From Paenibacillus glucanolyticus NBRC 15330 (GTDB taxonomy: Bacteria > Bacillota > Bacilli > Paenibacillales > Paenibacillaceae), in NCBI RefSeq assembly GCF_004000885.1, contig NZ_BIMC01000029.1:1-56752 (forward strand): a stretch of DNA of 56,752 nt, read 5' to 3'. Of the stretch, positions 34,755 through 43,576 are shown one piece after another; position 1 is the first letter of the stretch; every line of letters starts with the position of its first letter. Made by a program: the position numbers and the translations under genes. A model generated the notes under the pieces. That model had not been told where the DNA came from. It saw only the letters and a program-made list of their open reading frames with translations, and searched no databases.

Positions 34755-35465
34755 TTATTTTAAATGAATCTCTATCCAGTCCAGCAATGATTCCTCTGCG
34801 GGCTTCCAGCCGAGTAAATTCCGTGCGTGAACCGCACGCACACGACTGTTGGAAGCGATAGCGAACCGCGCCCAATCCCCTAGCTCAGCGATCGCATCCT
34901 CAGCGGACCAAGAGACCGTTTTTCCGCCGAACCCGAGCGCTTTACTGACAGCTATGGCGATATCCCCGTAGGATTCCTCTCCGTTTTCAGCGAAGAAATA
35001 AGACGCAGACGGAGCTTTCGTAAGCGCCAGCAGATATAGCTGCGCCAAATCCCGAATATGGACGTTGGACCAGCGGTTGACACCTTTTCCTACATGAACG
35101 CCTGCCCCTACCTCACGGGATTTCCGAATGATTTGAGGCAGCTGGTCACTGTCTGTCGGCAATCCAAGCGCCTCTCCATATATCATGGAAGGAACGATTA
35201 CGACACTTCGGACCGCATCGTCTATTCCGGCTCTGCGCACCTGGTTGTTGATTGCTACGCGATCTTCCCGGGTATCCATCGGCGTGAAAGGTGTCTCTTC
35301 ATCATAAATTTGCTCACTGACAGCATCTCCCCTGGCATCATCGCCGACCACACTGGACCCGGACGTATGCAAAAAGGGTTTACCGCTGCCGCGCAAAGCC
35401 GATATAAAGGTCTCCACAGCGAGACGATGGTCCGAATCCGCCGTATGAATGACCGCATCGCTCTG
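34755..35465 (-). pseudogene. 5'-truncated NAD-dependent epimerase/dehydratase (extended SDR)
   Basis: The readable part starts directly after a TAG with 'QSDAVIHTADSDHRLAVETF' and runs through 'KPFLHTSGSSVVGDDARGD', 'VVIVPSMIYGEALGLP' and 'NRWSNVHIRDLAQLYLLAL' to a normal end. The first 65 or so residues of the family, with the GxxGxxG coenzyme motif, are absent. GGAGG stands four bases before the TAG, as if a deletion had joined the ribosome site of the gene to its interior. A GTG at 35417 could start a shorter 220-residue product, but it could not bind NAD normally. It is probably a relic. Confidence 0.75.
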
Positions 35466-35828
35466 CTATGAACGCCTCCTACGAATAAGCCTTAACAAGT
35501 TATCCTCATTCTAATGGCAGTCCAATATATAAAACAAATTATGAAATAACGCATTATACATAAAAATATTTATATATGATCCCTTATTCGAGACATCGTT
35601 GCATGAAGCTGGGGCAGATGTTTATGTTTGGTTTGATATGCCAAGTACAGTTTGTTGGATATTAAACTTGTATATGCTGCAAAAGCTTCTATACCATTCA
35701 AAATCAATCACGATCATTGCCTCCTGTCATCCAATATTCCCCATTTATTCTTCCGTATCACGCTATTCTCCCCCTGAGCAGTCCCCGCACCCTATGTCTG
35801 AAATGTAATCACACGCCATCGAAACAGC
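35466..35828. other. Intergenic region, nothing recognised
   Basis: AT-rich DNA beyond the truncated gene. One 69-codon plus-strand frame (35599-35808) lacks a ribosome site and family resemblance. Confidence 0.4.
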
Positions 35829-35870
35829 AATGAACCTCGCCGCTGTAAGAAGTGACGAGGTTCATTTCGT
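35829..35870 (-). terminator. Terminator of the DAHP synthase gene
   Basis: An 11-bp perfect stem (35829-35839 with 35856-35866) lies between the truncated SDR gene and the synthase gene. Confidence 0.65.
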
Positions 35871-35917
35871 TTCTTTCAACCCTTAATATTCCATGGACCT
35901 GCAAGCGTGCGCTTTAA

Positions 35918-36988
35918 TTACAACAGTCCCGACTTCTTCACATTGGCCAGGAAATCATGGAACTCCGGAATATTCAGCTGCTGCGCCGCGTCGGACAATG
36001 CCGTAGCCGGATCGGGATGAACCTCAACCATGACTCCGTCTGCACCTGCTGCAAGCGCGGCTCTGGCACATGGAGCCAGGATGTCCTTACGGCCCGTGGA
36101 ATGTGTCACATCCACCAGCACCGGAAGATGCGTCTCTTGTTTCAGGATCGGCACTGCCGAAATGTCCAGCGTGTTTCTGGTTGCCTTCTCATACGTCCGG
36201 ATGCCGCGTTCAATCAGCATCACCTGCGTATTGCCGCGGGATACGATGTATTCCGCAGCATGCACGAACTCGTCGATCGTAGCTGCAAGACCGCGTTTTA
36301 GCAGAACCGGGGTTTGGACGTCTCCGGCTGCTTTTAACAGTTCAAAGTTCTGCATGTTCCGGGCGCCGATCTGAATGACATCAATATATTCGCAAGCAAG
36401 CTCGATGTGAGCAGGATCCACGATTTCACTGATCGTTTTCAACCCGAACTCAGAGGCTACTTCCTTCAGAATTTTCAAGCCTTCTACACCCAATCCCTGA
36501 AAATCGTAAGGCGATGTTCTCGGCTTGAACGCGCCCCCGCGCATCACGGTAATGCCCGCCTCCTTCAGGGCAGCCGCTACCTGGCGCACCTGCTCATAAC
36601 TCTCGACCGAGCATGGCCCTGCAATCATCACTGGCGTGCCGCCGCCGATGATCGTGCTGCCCAGCTGAATGAGTGTATCTTCCTGTTTCTTCTTCCGGCT
36701 GACCAGCAGATGTTTCTTGTGATCGACCTGCTGCAGCTTTAATGATGCCTGGAATATCTGTTTGAACAAATGACGCACCGTCTCATTATCAAAAGGACCT
36801 TGGTTAAACTCAACCAGAGTATCCAACATTTTTTTCTCGCGTACCGGATCAAAATCGGGCACTCCCTGCTTCTCTTTCTCCTGACCGATCTCCTGGGCAA
36901 TCCGCGCCCGTTCAGACAGCAGCTCCAGCAGTTGTAGGTTTACGGAATCGAGCTCCGATCTTAATTGTTCCAAACGTCCTTGACTCAT
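35918..36988 (-). CDS. aroF: Bifunctional DAHP synthase / chorismate mutase
   Basis: This 356-residue enzyme catalyses the first step of aromatic amino acid synthesis (phosphoenolpyruvate plus erythrose 4-phosphate to DAHP). It has a fused AroQ-type chorismate mutase at residues 1-85 ('LRSELDSVNLQLLELLSERA'), which acts as feedback sensor in the Bacillus AroA(G) type. The synthase part has 'VMIAGPCSVESYEQVRQVA', 'MRGGAFKPRTSPYDFQGLG', 'IQIGARNMQNFELLKA' and 'DVTHSTGRKD'. The gene is called aroA in Bacillus subtilis. The start at 36988 follows AGAGGGAGAG. The upstream T-box puts the gene under control of an uncharged tRNA. Confidence 0.95.
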   Translation of the reverse strand: MSQGRLEQLRSELDSVNLQLLELLSERARIAQEIGQEKEKQGVPDFDPVREKKMLDTLVEFNQGPFDNETVRHLFKQIFQASLKLQQVDHKKHLLVSRKKKQEDTLIQLGSTIIGGGTPVMIAGPCSVESYEQVRQVAAALKEAGITVMRGGAFKPRTSPYDFQGLGVEGLKILKEVASEFGLKTISEIVDPAHIELACEYIDVIQIGARNMQNFELLKAAGDVQTPVLLKRGLAATIDEFVHAAEYIVSRGNTQVMLIERGIRTYEKATRNTLDISAVPILKQETHLPVLVDVTHSTGRKDILAPCARAALAAGADGVMVEVHPDPATALSDAAQQLNIPEFHDFLANVKKSGLL

Positions 36989-37020
36989 ACAGAATCTCTC
37001 CCTCTCATTTATCTGATATA

Positions 37021-37296
37021 TAAAAAAACAAAAAGACCCCCCGCCCGGAAAGGGACGAGGAGTCGTGGTACCACCCTTATTAGATATGCTGAAAAAAAAG
37101 ACAAACACATCTCACTTGAACCTCTTAACGCAAGGGTTACGGGTAATCCTACAGCCTGCACACACTGCATTGCAAACGATCAGAATACCAGCTCCGGAAT
37201 GAACTTCAGCCAAAAACCTTCGCCCGGGCGCTCTCAGTCGGTGGCAGCCCTTTCCTGTCAGGAACGTTATTTCGCTTACTCTTTCCATCATCGCTT
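37021..37296 (-). promoter_or_regulatory. T-box leader of the DAHP synthase gene
   Basis: The T-box sequence AAGGGTGGTACCACG is at 37078-37064, followed by a terminator hairpin (37064-37035) and a T-run (37034-37021). Stem I starts near 37296 with 'GATGATGGAAAGAGTAAG' and includes 'CTGAGAGC'. The stem closes GGAA with TTCC, and directly before that TTCC is 'GAAGTTCA', in the place where GAA-codon-A is found in tyrS leaders. This gives specifier TTC (37203-37201), meaning phenylalanine. The identification as a T-box is firm. The Phe reading is inference from the aligned loop. Confidence 0.92.
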
Positions 37297-37329
37297 GTTT
37301 TAACATATCGTGTTAGTTAATTTAGATGC

Positions 37330-37358
37330 ATTGTATTACAGTCAGTACGGATATGCAA
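37330..37358 (-). promoter_or_regulatory. Promoter of the T-box/aroF unit
   Basis: TTGCAT (37353-37358), a 17-base spacer and TACAAT (37330-37335) place the transcript start near 37323, about 25 bases before stem I. Confidence 0.75.
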
Positions 37359-37537
37359 GAGTTTTATTTAACGCTCAGTTGCTTTGATGCAGCAAAGATT
37401 TAAATGGCCGGTCCCTCCTGTCAGGAACGAACATTCACCTTCTGCGCTTGATACACAGGGTTTGCAAGCCGTAGCTTAATCAAGCCGCAAGGGATCCGAT
37501 TGAAGCGAATAGTAGGTTATTGTCCAAGCATACGAAC

Positions 37538-37939
37538 CTACATTCCAATAAATGCATTTCTGCTAGAGGGTCCCCAGTTAGCCCCCATATAACCTGCCAT
37601 TCCCTCCAAATTAACAAAACAAGGAAGTACTACGTATAGGATACCTGGCACTGCATTCCCTCTAAATGTCATAACAAACCTCATACCTGTATGGTCAGCA
37701 GGTGTTATCATTCCCATTTCAGGGCGTATTGAATTTGCGGCTGTAAGTGCATCGCCCATTCCTACGCTTGCTATACCCGTTGGACTCTCCATATTACTTC
37801 TAATCCAGTAATTAGAAATAGTAGTCGCTGATGCTAAATCAGTCCGCTTATCATACATCATTACAATCTGATTAGGAGCGACTTGCCTGGCCTCTAGAAG
37901 AATGGGGTGTGGCATCGCTAGACGGTCGTTGTAATGCAT
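37538..37939 (-). CDS. Small hypothetical protein, possibly Ig-like
   Basis: This 133-residue protein opens 'MHYNDRLAMPHPILLEARQV'. Its segments 'QIVMMYDKRTDLASATTISN' and 'MRFVMTFRGNAVPG' recall the SbsA/bacterial Ig-like pattern 'V.V.FDK.VD..SA....NY'. Many beta-strands are likely. There is no signal peptide or membrane segment. GGAGGGA is nine bases before the chosen ATG at 37939, and the frame continues ten codons upstream. It stands alone between the aroF leader and yhaM. The function is unknown and the fold assignment is tentative. Confidence 0.65.
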   Translation of the reverse strand: MHYNDRLAMPHPILLEARQVAPNQIVMMYDKRTDLASATTISNYWIRSNMESPTGIASVGMGDALTAANSIRPEMGMITPADHTGMRFVMTFRGNAVPGILYVVLPCFVNLEGMAGYMGANWGPSSRNAFIGM

Positions 37940-38083
37940 CAATTTGTTCCCTCCGCAACATGTTCTCAATTAGTCAAATGACCATATACCATATGTTACT
38001 TGACTGAGTTGTGTTCACATTAATTGTTGAGTGCATTTACGACCAATCTGATGGCTCAGATTACTAGTGTTCTCCAGCCATCC

Positions 38084-39040
38084 TCATGCCTTCAAACGGT
38101 AAATTGCCTTATTGTCGAGTCCACGGATCATCGGTGTCCACGGCTCCGTCTCAACCGTTGTATCCAGGGCATCCTCTACCATCTGCAGCTTGGCGTCCAG
38201 CAGGTCGATGTGATGCAGCGCAACGGCTTCTGCCGTTTGCGGCTGAACCGGACTCCCCCACTCTCCCAGATTATGATGGGACAGCACCAGATGCTGCAAG
38301 CCCAAAACCACTTCGGATTCAAGCGGAATCTCGTTCTGAAGCGCAGCCTCCACAATCCAGTTGGAGGCGAGGGCGATATGTCCGATCAGCTTGCCCTGGT
38401 TGCTGTAATCCGTTACGATGCCCATCTGTGCAATCATCTCTTCCGGCTTTGCAATGTCGTGAAGGATGATGCCCGCCTTGATGAAGTCAGGCTTCAGAAA
38501 TGGCCGCTGCTTGCAGATGAAATCGCCAATCTCCAGCATGCGCACAATATGATAGGCAAGTCCGGCAAAGTAGGCATGATGATAGGTTTTCGCAGCAGGA
38601 TAATGCATCAGCTTCTCCTCCACCTTCGCCACGCAATACTGCACGATTGTTCTTATCTGCGGCTCCGTAATCTCATTCATCGTCAGTTTAATTGTATGTA
38701 ACAGGTCAACGGGGCGTATCGGTGCAGCCCTCACAAAGTCAGTCAACGAAACACCATCCTCCTCGGATGCCTTCCGGATTCGGCTGATCTTGACTTGAGG
38801 CTGATCCCGGTAGCTCAGAACGGTTCCCTGAATCTTAACTAATTGCATGGGCAAGAACGTTTCTTTATCCTGAATGGTCACATCCCAGTACTTGGCGGAT
38901 ATTTGACCACTGGCATCCGAGAGCACAATATCAAAATAATCTTTTGGGGGCGTGCCGCTGGTCTGTCTCATATTCAATTCTTTTAACAAGTAAAAGCCGA
39001 CAAAATCGTCTTGTATGCTAAGTTTATTAATAGGCTTCAT
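38084..39040 (-). CDS. yhaM: 3'-5' exoribonuclease YhaM family protein
   Basis: This 318-residue nuclease joins an N-terminal OB-fold nucleic-acid-binding domain (about 15-95, 'DYFDIVLSDASGQISAKYWD') to an HD phosphohydrolase domain. The latter shows 'YHHAYFAGLAYHIVRM', 'AGIILHDIAKPEEM', 'IGHIALASNWIV' and 'LVLSHHNLGEWGSP'. The full set of HD-domain metal ligands is visible. YhaM trims single-stranded RNA and DNA from the 3' end in Bacilli. GGGGAGGG precedes the ATG. Confidence 0.93.
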   Translation of the reverse strand: MKPINKLSIQDDFVGFYLLKELNMRQTSGTPPKDYFDIVLSDASGQISAKYWDVTIQDKETFLPMQLVKIQGTVLSYRDQPQVKISRIRKASEEDGVSLTDFVRAAPIRPVDLLHTIKLTMNEITEPQIRTIVQYCVAKVEEKLMHYPAAKTYHHAYFAGLAYHIVRMLEIGDFICKQRPFLKPDFIKAGIILHDIAKPEEMIAQMGIVTDYSNQGKLIGHIALASNWIVEAALQNEIPLESEVVLGLQHLVLSHHNLGEWGSPVQPQTAEAVALHHIDLLDAKLQMVEDALDTTVETEPWTPMIRGLDNKAIYRLKA

Positions 39041-39083
39041 CTGTTCCCTCCCCGAAAAAATCCCATTAGGTTAACTATAACAA

Positions 39084-39115
39084 AGTCCCGTGCAAGGCGT
39101 CCATCACACGGGATT
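39084..39115 (-). terminator. Weak terminator after the alpha/beta hydrolase gene
   Basis: tcccgtg (39086-39092) and cacggga (39107-39113) form a stem with a modest T-rich tail on the minus strand. Confidence 0.5.
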
Positions 39116-39153
39116 CTTGTGCCTATCGGAATTAGGGTATCGACTCGCTAAGT

Positions 39154-40032
39154 TTAACGAGTTATATTCAAATTTCTTATCAACCAGGGCATTACTAATG
39201 GAAGAACCGTTTTAGGCTGCATCGCTTTGGTGTGATCCATATCATTTCCTTTTAAGATTTCTACATCCCATCCAAGGTGTTCTAACTCTTGTTTATTTTT
39301 TTGAAGGATTCCGATAATATCAACTGTAACACTGCCAAAGTTTTCTCCATAGACAATGGTGTCTTTTTCCCCAGCAAACGCCAATCTCGGAATAACCAAT
39401 TTATGTTGAATTTCTCGATCATCAAATTCCATCAAATTTTCGTACATTGTAACAAACTGTTTCGTTTGATTGGGGTTGATCTTTACCTGGATGCGATCCC
39501 AATCAACCTTTTCTGGACTACGCTGGTCTTGTTCATCAATAACAGGAGAATGTTGATTATTCAAAGCTTGTTCGTATGTTTTATTTGTCACCACCATCAT
39601 CTCTTTATAGGGACCGTCTATTGCCGGAAAACCACCCATGATTAAGCTTTCTAGTCTATCCGTCCGAATGGCTAATTGTAATCCAACTGAAGCTAACCAA
39701 GAGTAACCATAATAACTAAACTTCTTAACGTTCATTTCATCAGCAATTGTCAACAGATCTTCTACTATATTTTCAGGTGTGAGATTCTCTGGGATCGGAT
39801 GCTGCATACGATGTCCTTCATAGTCAAAATATAAAATCTGAAACTTGTCCGCGAGTCCCTCGATAAAATGTTTTCCTAATTCAGGGTCTACTCCCCACAG
39901 CCTTAAGTTTTCGGCTTCTTGTCCATAAACGGATTCTTTAGCAGCCGGGAGCATGATTGTTGCAGAGTTGGGATTTCCAACGAAACCAACCTTCAATTCG
40001 GATTCATCTATCAGCTTTATGATCTTCTCCAT
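39154..40032 (-). CDS. Alpha/beta hydrolase fold protein
   Basis: The 292 residues follow the alpha/beta hydrolase layout, with 'FQILYFDYEGHRMQ' before the cap and 'KKFSYYGYSWLASVGLQLAI' at the nucleophile elbow. The closing 'LVIPRLAFAGEKDTIVYG' holds a plausible acid, and the His of 'NDMDHTKAM' follows. The elbow reads Gly-Tyr-Ser-Trp-Leu, with Leu where the last Gly of GxSxG is usual. The protein could be an esterase-like enzyme with altered activity. AAGGAG lies before the ATG at 40032. A MerR-type promoter and a divergent double-MerR regulator lie upstream, suggesting inducible expression. Local base composition is more AT-rich than the neighbours. Confidence 0.8.
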   Translation of the reverse strand: MEKIIKLIDESELKVGFVGNPNSATIMLPAAKESVYGQEAENLRLWGVDPELGKHFIEGLADKFQILYFDYEGHRMQHPIPENLTPENIVEDLLTIADEMNVKKFSYYGYSWLASVGLQLAIRTDRLESLIMGGFPAIDGPYKEMMVVTNKTYEQALNNQHSPVIDEQDQRSPEKVDWDRIQVKINPNQTKQFVTMYENLMEFDDREIQHKLVIPRLAFAGEKDTIVYGENFGSVTVDIIGILQKNKQELEHLGWDVEILKGNDMDHTKAMQPKTVLPLVMPWLIRNLNITR

Positions 40033-40050
40033 TTCGATCACTCCTTAATT

Positions 40051-40081
40051 GTTATACGAATATCATATAACATTCATGCAA
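40051..40081 (-). promoter_or_regulatory. MerR-type promoter of the hydrolase gene
   Basis: TTGCAT (40076-40081) and TATAAC (40051-40056) are separated by 19 bases, the long spacer typical of promoters activated by MerR-family proteins. The spacer contains an imperfect dyad GAAT...ATTC. Confidence 0.6.
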
Positions 40082-40181
40082 TCTTTCAGTTTTTCACTTT
40101 TCCCCCCTCCTGTATTAGGACTTTATGAAAAATATGTTATTGTAGCACTTGAAGGTTCTACTTTAAAAAGGGAGTTAACAA

Positions 40182-40892
40182 ATGGAATCATATACCCCCA
40201 AACAAATTGCAAATATCTTCAATGTTAGTACAACAACTCTGAGAAGATACGAAGAACAAGACCTCATTCCTGTTGTACCGAGAACAACAAGTAATCACCG
40301 TTACTATAAATCGATACACTTCCAAGCTTTTACTGCCATTAGAGCCTTGTTAAAAGGATATGACATCCCCATGATTTACGAAGTCATGAGAATGATTAAA
40401 CACGGAAGGTTTGAAGAAGCACTTTGGTTAGTGAATGAACAGCAATTCCATATACAAGTGGAGAAACAGCGAGTGGAAGAAATACTAGGCATGATTCAAA
40501 ACACTGATTTTACTAAATATAAAAATGTAAAATTAAATGAATGGATGAGTATTGGAGAGGCTGCAAAAATATCGGGAGTAAAAACATCAGCTATCCGTCA
40601 TTGGGAATATGAAGGGTTAGTTCATTCAGAGAGAAACGAAGAAAACGGTTACAGAATGTTCTCCATCCCTGAACTGCGTAAAATACTGGTTATAAGCAGT
40701 TTGAGAAAAACCGTTTATTATATAGAAAATATGAAGAAGTTATTAAATGATTTAGACACACAAAACTATGGTAAAATCGAACGTTCCTTTCAGTTGGCTT
40801 TGGAAAATCTGAACAATCAACTATTATTGCAATTGAAAGGAATAGCAGAACTGATGAAATATATACATTTTTTCACAGGGGCTGTCCCATAA
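40182..40892 (+). CDS. MerR family regulator with two MerR helix-turn-helix domains
   Basis: The 236 residues contain two MerR-like DNA-binding domains. The first is at about 1-70 ('YTPKQIANIFNVSTTTLRRY', 'NHRYYKSIHFQAFTAIRALL'). The second is at about 120-185 ('MSIGEAAKISGVKTSAIRHW', 'NGYRMFSIPELRKILVISSL'). A helix-rich end of about 50 residues follows. Most MerR proteins have one such domain and act as dimers, so a tandem copy is uncommon. It is divergent from the hydrolase and its 19-bp-spacer promoter. GGGAG precedes the ATG. The last codons (Gly-Ala-Val-Pro) lie inside a 'ggggctgtccc' hairpin word, so the end of the gene may have been replaced by terminator DNA. Confidence 0.85.
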   Translation: MESYTPKQIANIFNVSTTTLRRYEEQDLIPVVPRTTSNHRYYKSIHFQAFTAIRALLKGYDIPMIYEVMRMIKHGRFEEALWLVNEQQFHIQVEKQRVEEILGMIQNTDFTKYKNVKLNEWMSIGEAAKISGVKTSAIRHWEYEGLVHSERNEENGYRMFSIPELRKILVISSLRKTVYYIENMKKLLNDLDTQNYGKIERSFQLALENLNNQLLLQLKGIAELMKYIHFFTGAVP

Positions 40893-40943
40893 GTAAGCTC
40901 TAATTCACTTTGTACAACTCGATTCAGAAGAAATTCGTGCAAA

Positions 40944-40996
40944 GAGGGCATCTCACAAGATTTAAGATCTTTTGGGACACCCTCTAGTTATACTAT
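40944..40996. terminator. Bidirectional terminator
   Basis: A long imperfect stem joins agagggcatctcacaagat (from 40946) with its partner ending at 40985, and a T-rich tail follows. The outer word also pairs with ggggctgtccca at 40878-40889, so two alternative folds are possible. Confidence 0.7.
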
Positions 40997-41029
40997 TGTT
41001 AGACCTATAATCCACCCTGTTAAGGGTTT

Positions 41030-42541
41030 TTAGATTTGGGACAGGTCGGCGCGTGTTATAAGTTCACTCCAGGTCATGGGCTGTGGCTGTTTAGAACCGT
41101 GATAGACCGGGTTCGTAAACGCGAGAAGCTGTCCCGCTTCGTCACGGATATCGAACCGATACCAATGGTAACCTTCGGATTCCCACGGGATCGCCCATTC
41201 CATTATAATAGGCTGACCTTCCTCTTGAGCTGCCGCAGCTGCTTGGGAAGAATCAATCCTGCCGTTATGAACCAGCGCGACTTGAACATTCACCTCGCTT
41301 GTTATACGCAGCGTACAGTAAATCATACGGTTATCCTCTGCTGCATCCTTGCCTGCGAAGGCAGCGGACATGTCACTGCCAAACCGATATTCATCGCGGC
41401 CTGCCCGAATCGCAGCCTCAAGGATGGGCCCCCGTGAAACGTATACGCGACCGCGGCGCACCCCCTCCAGGACAGACTCCGCCGATAAGTGCTCACACCA
41501 GACATAGGTAGCCGGGTCACCGATCAAGGAAGGCATATCGCAGTCCTCATAACGTTCTGTAGGCAGCATATGAGAATCAGACCCGCCAATCCCCGTCAGC
41601 TTATGCCCTGCATTCCAGCAAACACTCCACAATTCCAACGCTTTCTCCGCTGCTGCCGGATTCGGCGAATAGGTTGGATCGTTCCATATTTCGATCGAGT
41701 GAATATCGCTTAATGAGGTTTCCCCGTATTGCCACGCCCATGGAACCAGCATGGGATGATTGATGGAGCATACAGCTCCCTGTTCCGCTGCTTCCTTCAT
41801 CAGGCGGTCCATACCCTGCTGTGTAGTCAACCCGCCGTCCCCTGCGGAAGAACGCCAATCCATCCACTGCCGCAGACCAAGCGCGTTCCAGTGACCATCT
41901 CCTGCCGTGATTTCCACGCCTGGAATAACAAGCACGTCTCCAATCGGCCATGAAGTCGAGAGCACGTTATGATCCGTTGCCGTGAAGAAATCCAACCCTT
42001 GCTTGACTGCTTGTTCCCGGTTCATCCTCTGGGTCATCTTGCCGTCGGACAGCACCGTATGCGTATGGAAATCCCCCTTGTACCAACGGCTCCCTTCCTG
42101 CCATATCTTCTTCCAGTCGTAACGATCCAACACAAAGCCGGCATGCTCTCTTCCCGAACTCCAATATTCCCGGTCCCCTTGCAATTGTTCCGACTGATAT
42201 GGCTCTGGCAGAGGACCGCTGCCTGTTTCCCACTCTGCCTCCACCTGTTTACCTGGGTTCGCACTGAGCTCCAGTCTCCATGTTCCCGGCATAATCGGTC
42301 CTGGTATGGCGATTGGACTAGTCAGTTCGTGGTGCCTATGTACTATAATCAGACGTTCGTTCCCGCCATCGAGAAAACAGAAGCGTAATGAATGCTCGGC
42401 ATCCCACAAGTATCCCCTCGCCCAAGATTGCTCCACTTCAAAATGCAAACGCAATGCAATCCACTGCTGGCCCTCTTCTACTTCAATCGGAAAAAACTCC
42501 GTCAAACTCTCCATCGTAACAGACAAGCGTCCCCTGCTCAT
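41030..42541 (-). CDS. PHP-domain metallohydrolase (CehA/McbA-like)
   Basis: The 503 residues hold a polymerase-and-histidinol-phosphatase type domain from about 150 to 400. Metal motifs are 'GDFHTHTVLSDG' (His159, His161), 'TATDHN' (Asp190, His191), 'PGVEIT', 'SINHPM' and 'GGSDSH'. About 140 residues of a beta-rich N-terminal domain and a C-terminal Ig-like part flank it. Family members cleave phosphoesters or other esters with two or three metals. No signal peptide is present, so it acts inside the cell. It is the last gene of the glycosaminoglycan locus, and its substrate there is unknown. AGGAAGGTG precedes the ATG. Confidence 0.85.
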   Translation of the reverse strand: MSRGRLSVTMESLTEFFPIEVEEGQQWIALRLHFEVEQSWARGYLWDAEHSLRFCFLDGGNERLIIVHRHHELTSPIAIPGPIMPGTWRLELSANPGKQVEAEWETGSGPLPEPYQSEQLQGDREYWSSGREHAGFVLDRYDWKKIWQEGSRWYKGDFHTHTVLSDGKMTQRMNREQAVKQGLDFFTATDHNVLSTSWPIGDVLVIPGVEITAGDGHWNALGLRQWMDWRSSAGDGGLTTQQGMDRLMKEAAEQGAVCSINHPMLVPWAWQYGETSLSDIHSIEIWNDPTYSPNPAAAEKALELWSVCWNAGHKLTGIGGSDSHMLPTERYEDCDMPSLIGDPATYVWCEHLSAESVLEGVRRGRVYVSRGPILEAAIRAGRDEYRFGSDMSAAFAGKDAAEDNRMIYCTLRITSEVNVQVALVHNGRIDSSQAAAAAQEEGQPIIMEWAIPWESEGYHWYRFDIRDEAGQLLAFTNPVYHGSKQPQPMTWSELITRADLSQI

Positions 42542-42690
42542 TTTTCATTCACCTTCCTGCCCCAAAATATCTATAACATAAAGATCTGATCATCGTAACC
42601 TCAAGTCTCTTCGTTAACCGAGTTACGACAGCATGCATCATCCTTCGCTGCAAGTCACTCGCGTTGTTAGGAAGGACGATCACTTTCGTA

Positions 42691-43548
42691 CTATCCAAGC
42701 GTTCCAATCATAATAATGCCTGCCGTTATCGCAATCGACATGACAATCCGTACTCTGCCCTGCTGTTCCTTCAGAATCAGAATACCTAGCAATGTCCCGA
42801 ACACGGTTCCGATTTCGCGAATGGGTGAAAGATGAGACAGCGGCCCCAGATTCATAGCATATAAGAACAACAGGTAGGACCCAGGTGACAAGATGGATCC
42901 CACCACCAGTGCCACGGCATTGCTTCTCCATTCTTCCCTGATCTTCTTCGAACGGAGTGCCGGGGCTGTCAGCACCAGCATGTAACCGATATTACACAAC
43001 CCCAGCAGAGCAAGCGGCGAAATATATTCCAGAATGAGTTTGTCTGTAAGGGTGTAGCCTGTAATGCACAAGCCGACTCCAAAAGCGAACATAAGCCCTT
43101 TTACGTACTGGCTGTCCTTCAGCAGCGCTCGATTCAGCTTAAACCCGCCGATCCGGATCAAACCGAAAATGATAATTCCAAGTCCAGCCCAGCCGTAAAC
43201 GGAGAGCTCTTCATTGTAGATCATGACACTGAGAAGAGGGACCAGGAGCGCTCCGGTACCGCGCATAATCGGATACACCTGTGAAATTTCTCCGTGCTGG
43301 TACGCTTTGGACAACAGCAGGAAATATCCGCTCTGAAGTAAAATCGATAGTAAGATGAGAATATAGCCCTGTAAAGGGATGGTATGGTTCATAAACCAAT
43401 CCACAACGACGGGGGTCAGCAGAATGAAACAAGGGATGTTGATTAACCACAGAAACACGTCTTTATTGATGCTTCGCTTCGCAAACAAGTTCCATATGGA
43501 ATGCGTGAAGCCCGACGCTATTACTAATAACAATGCTAATGTTGTCAT
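42691..43548 (-). CDS. DMT superfamily transporter (EamA-like)
   Basis: This 285-residue membrane protein has ten predicted helices made of two EamA halves, each with a drug/metabolite-transporter pattern ('ASGFTHSIWNLFAKRSI', 'RGTGALLVPLLSVMIYNEEL', 'IREIGTVFGTLLGILILKEQ'). It may export or import a small metabolite. ATGAGGT precedes the ATG. It sits 28 bases after the GH88 gene and before the PHP gene, all on one strand, so a link with uronic-acid or hexosamine metabolism is possible but unproven. Confidence 0.87.
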   Translation of the reverse strand: MTTLALLLVIASGFTHSIWNLFAKRSINKDVFLWLINIPCFILLTPVVVDWFMNHTIPLQGYILILLSILLQSGYFLLLSKAYQHGEISQVYPIMRGTGALLVPLLSVMIYNEELSVYGWAGLGIIIFGLIRIGGFKLNRALLKDSQYVKGLMFAFGVGLCITGYTLTDKLILEYISPLALLGLCNIGYMLVLTAPALRSKKIREEWRSNAVALVVGSILSPGSYLLFLYAMNLGPLSHLSPIREIGTVFGTLLGILILKEQQGRVRIVMSIAITAGIIMIGTLG

Positions 43549-43576
43549 GTTTACCTCATCATTTCGTTACATCCAC

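Noticed and set aside
35599..35808. 69-codon plus-strand frame
   Set aside because: No ribosome site, no family resemblance and an AT-rich intergenic setting.
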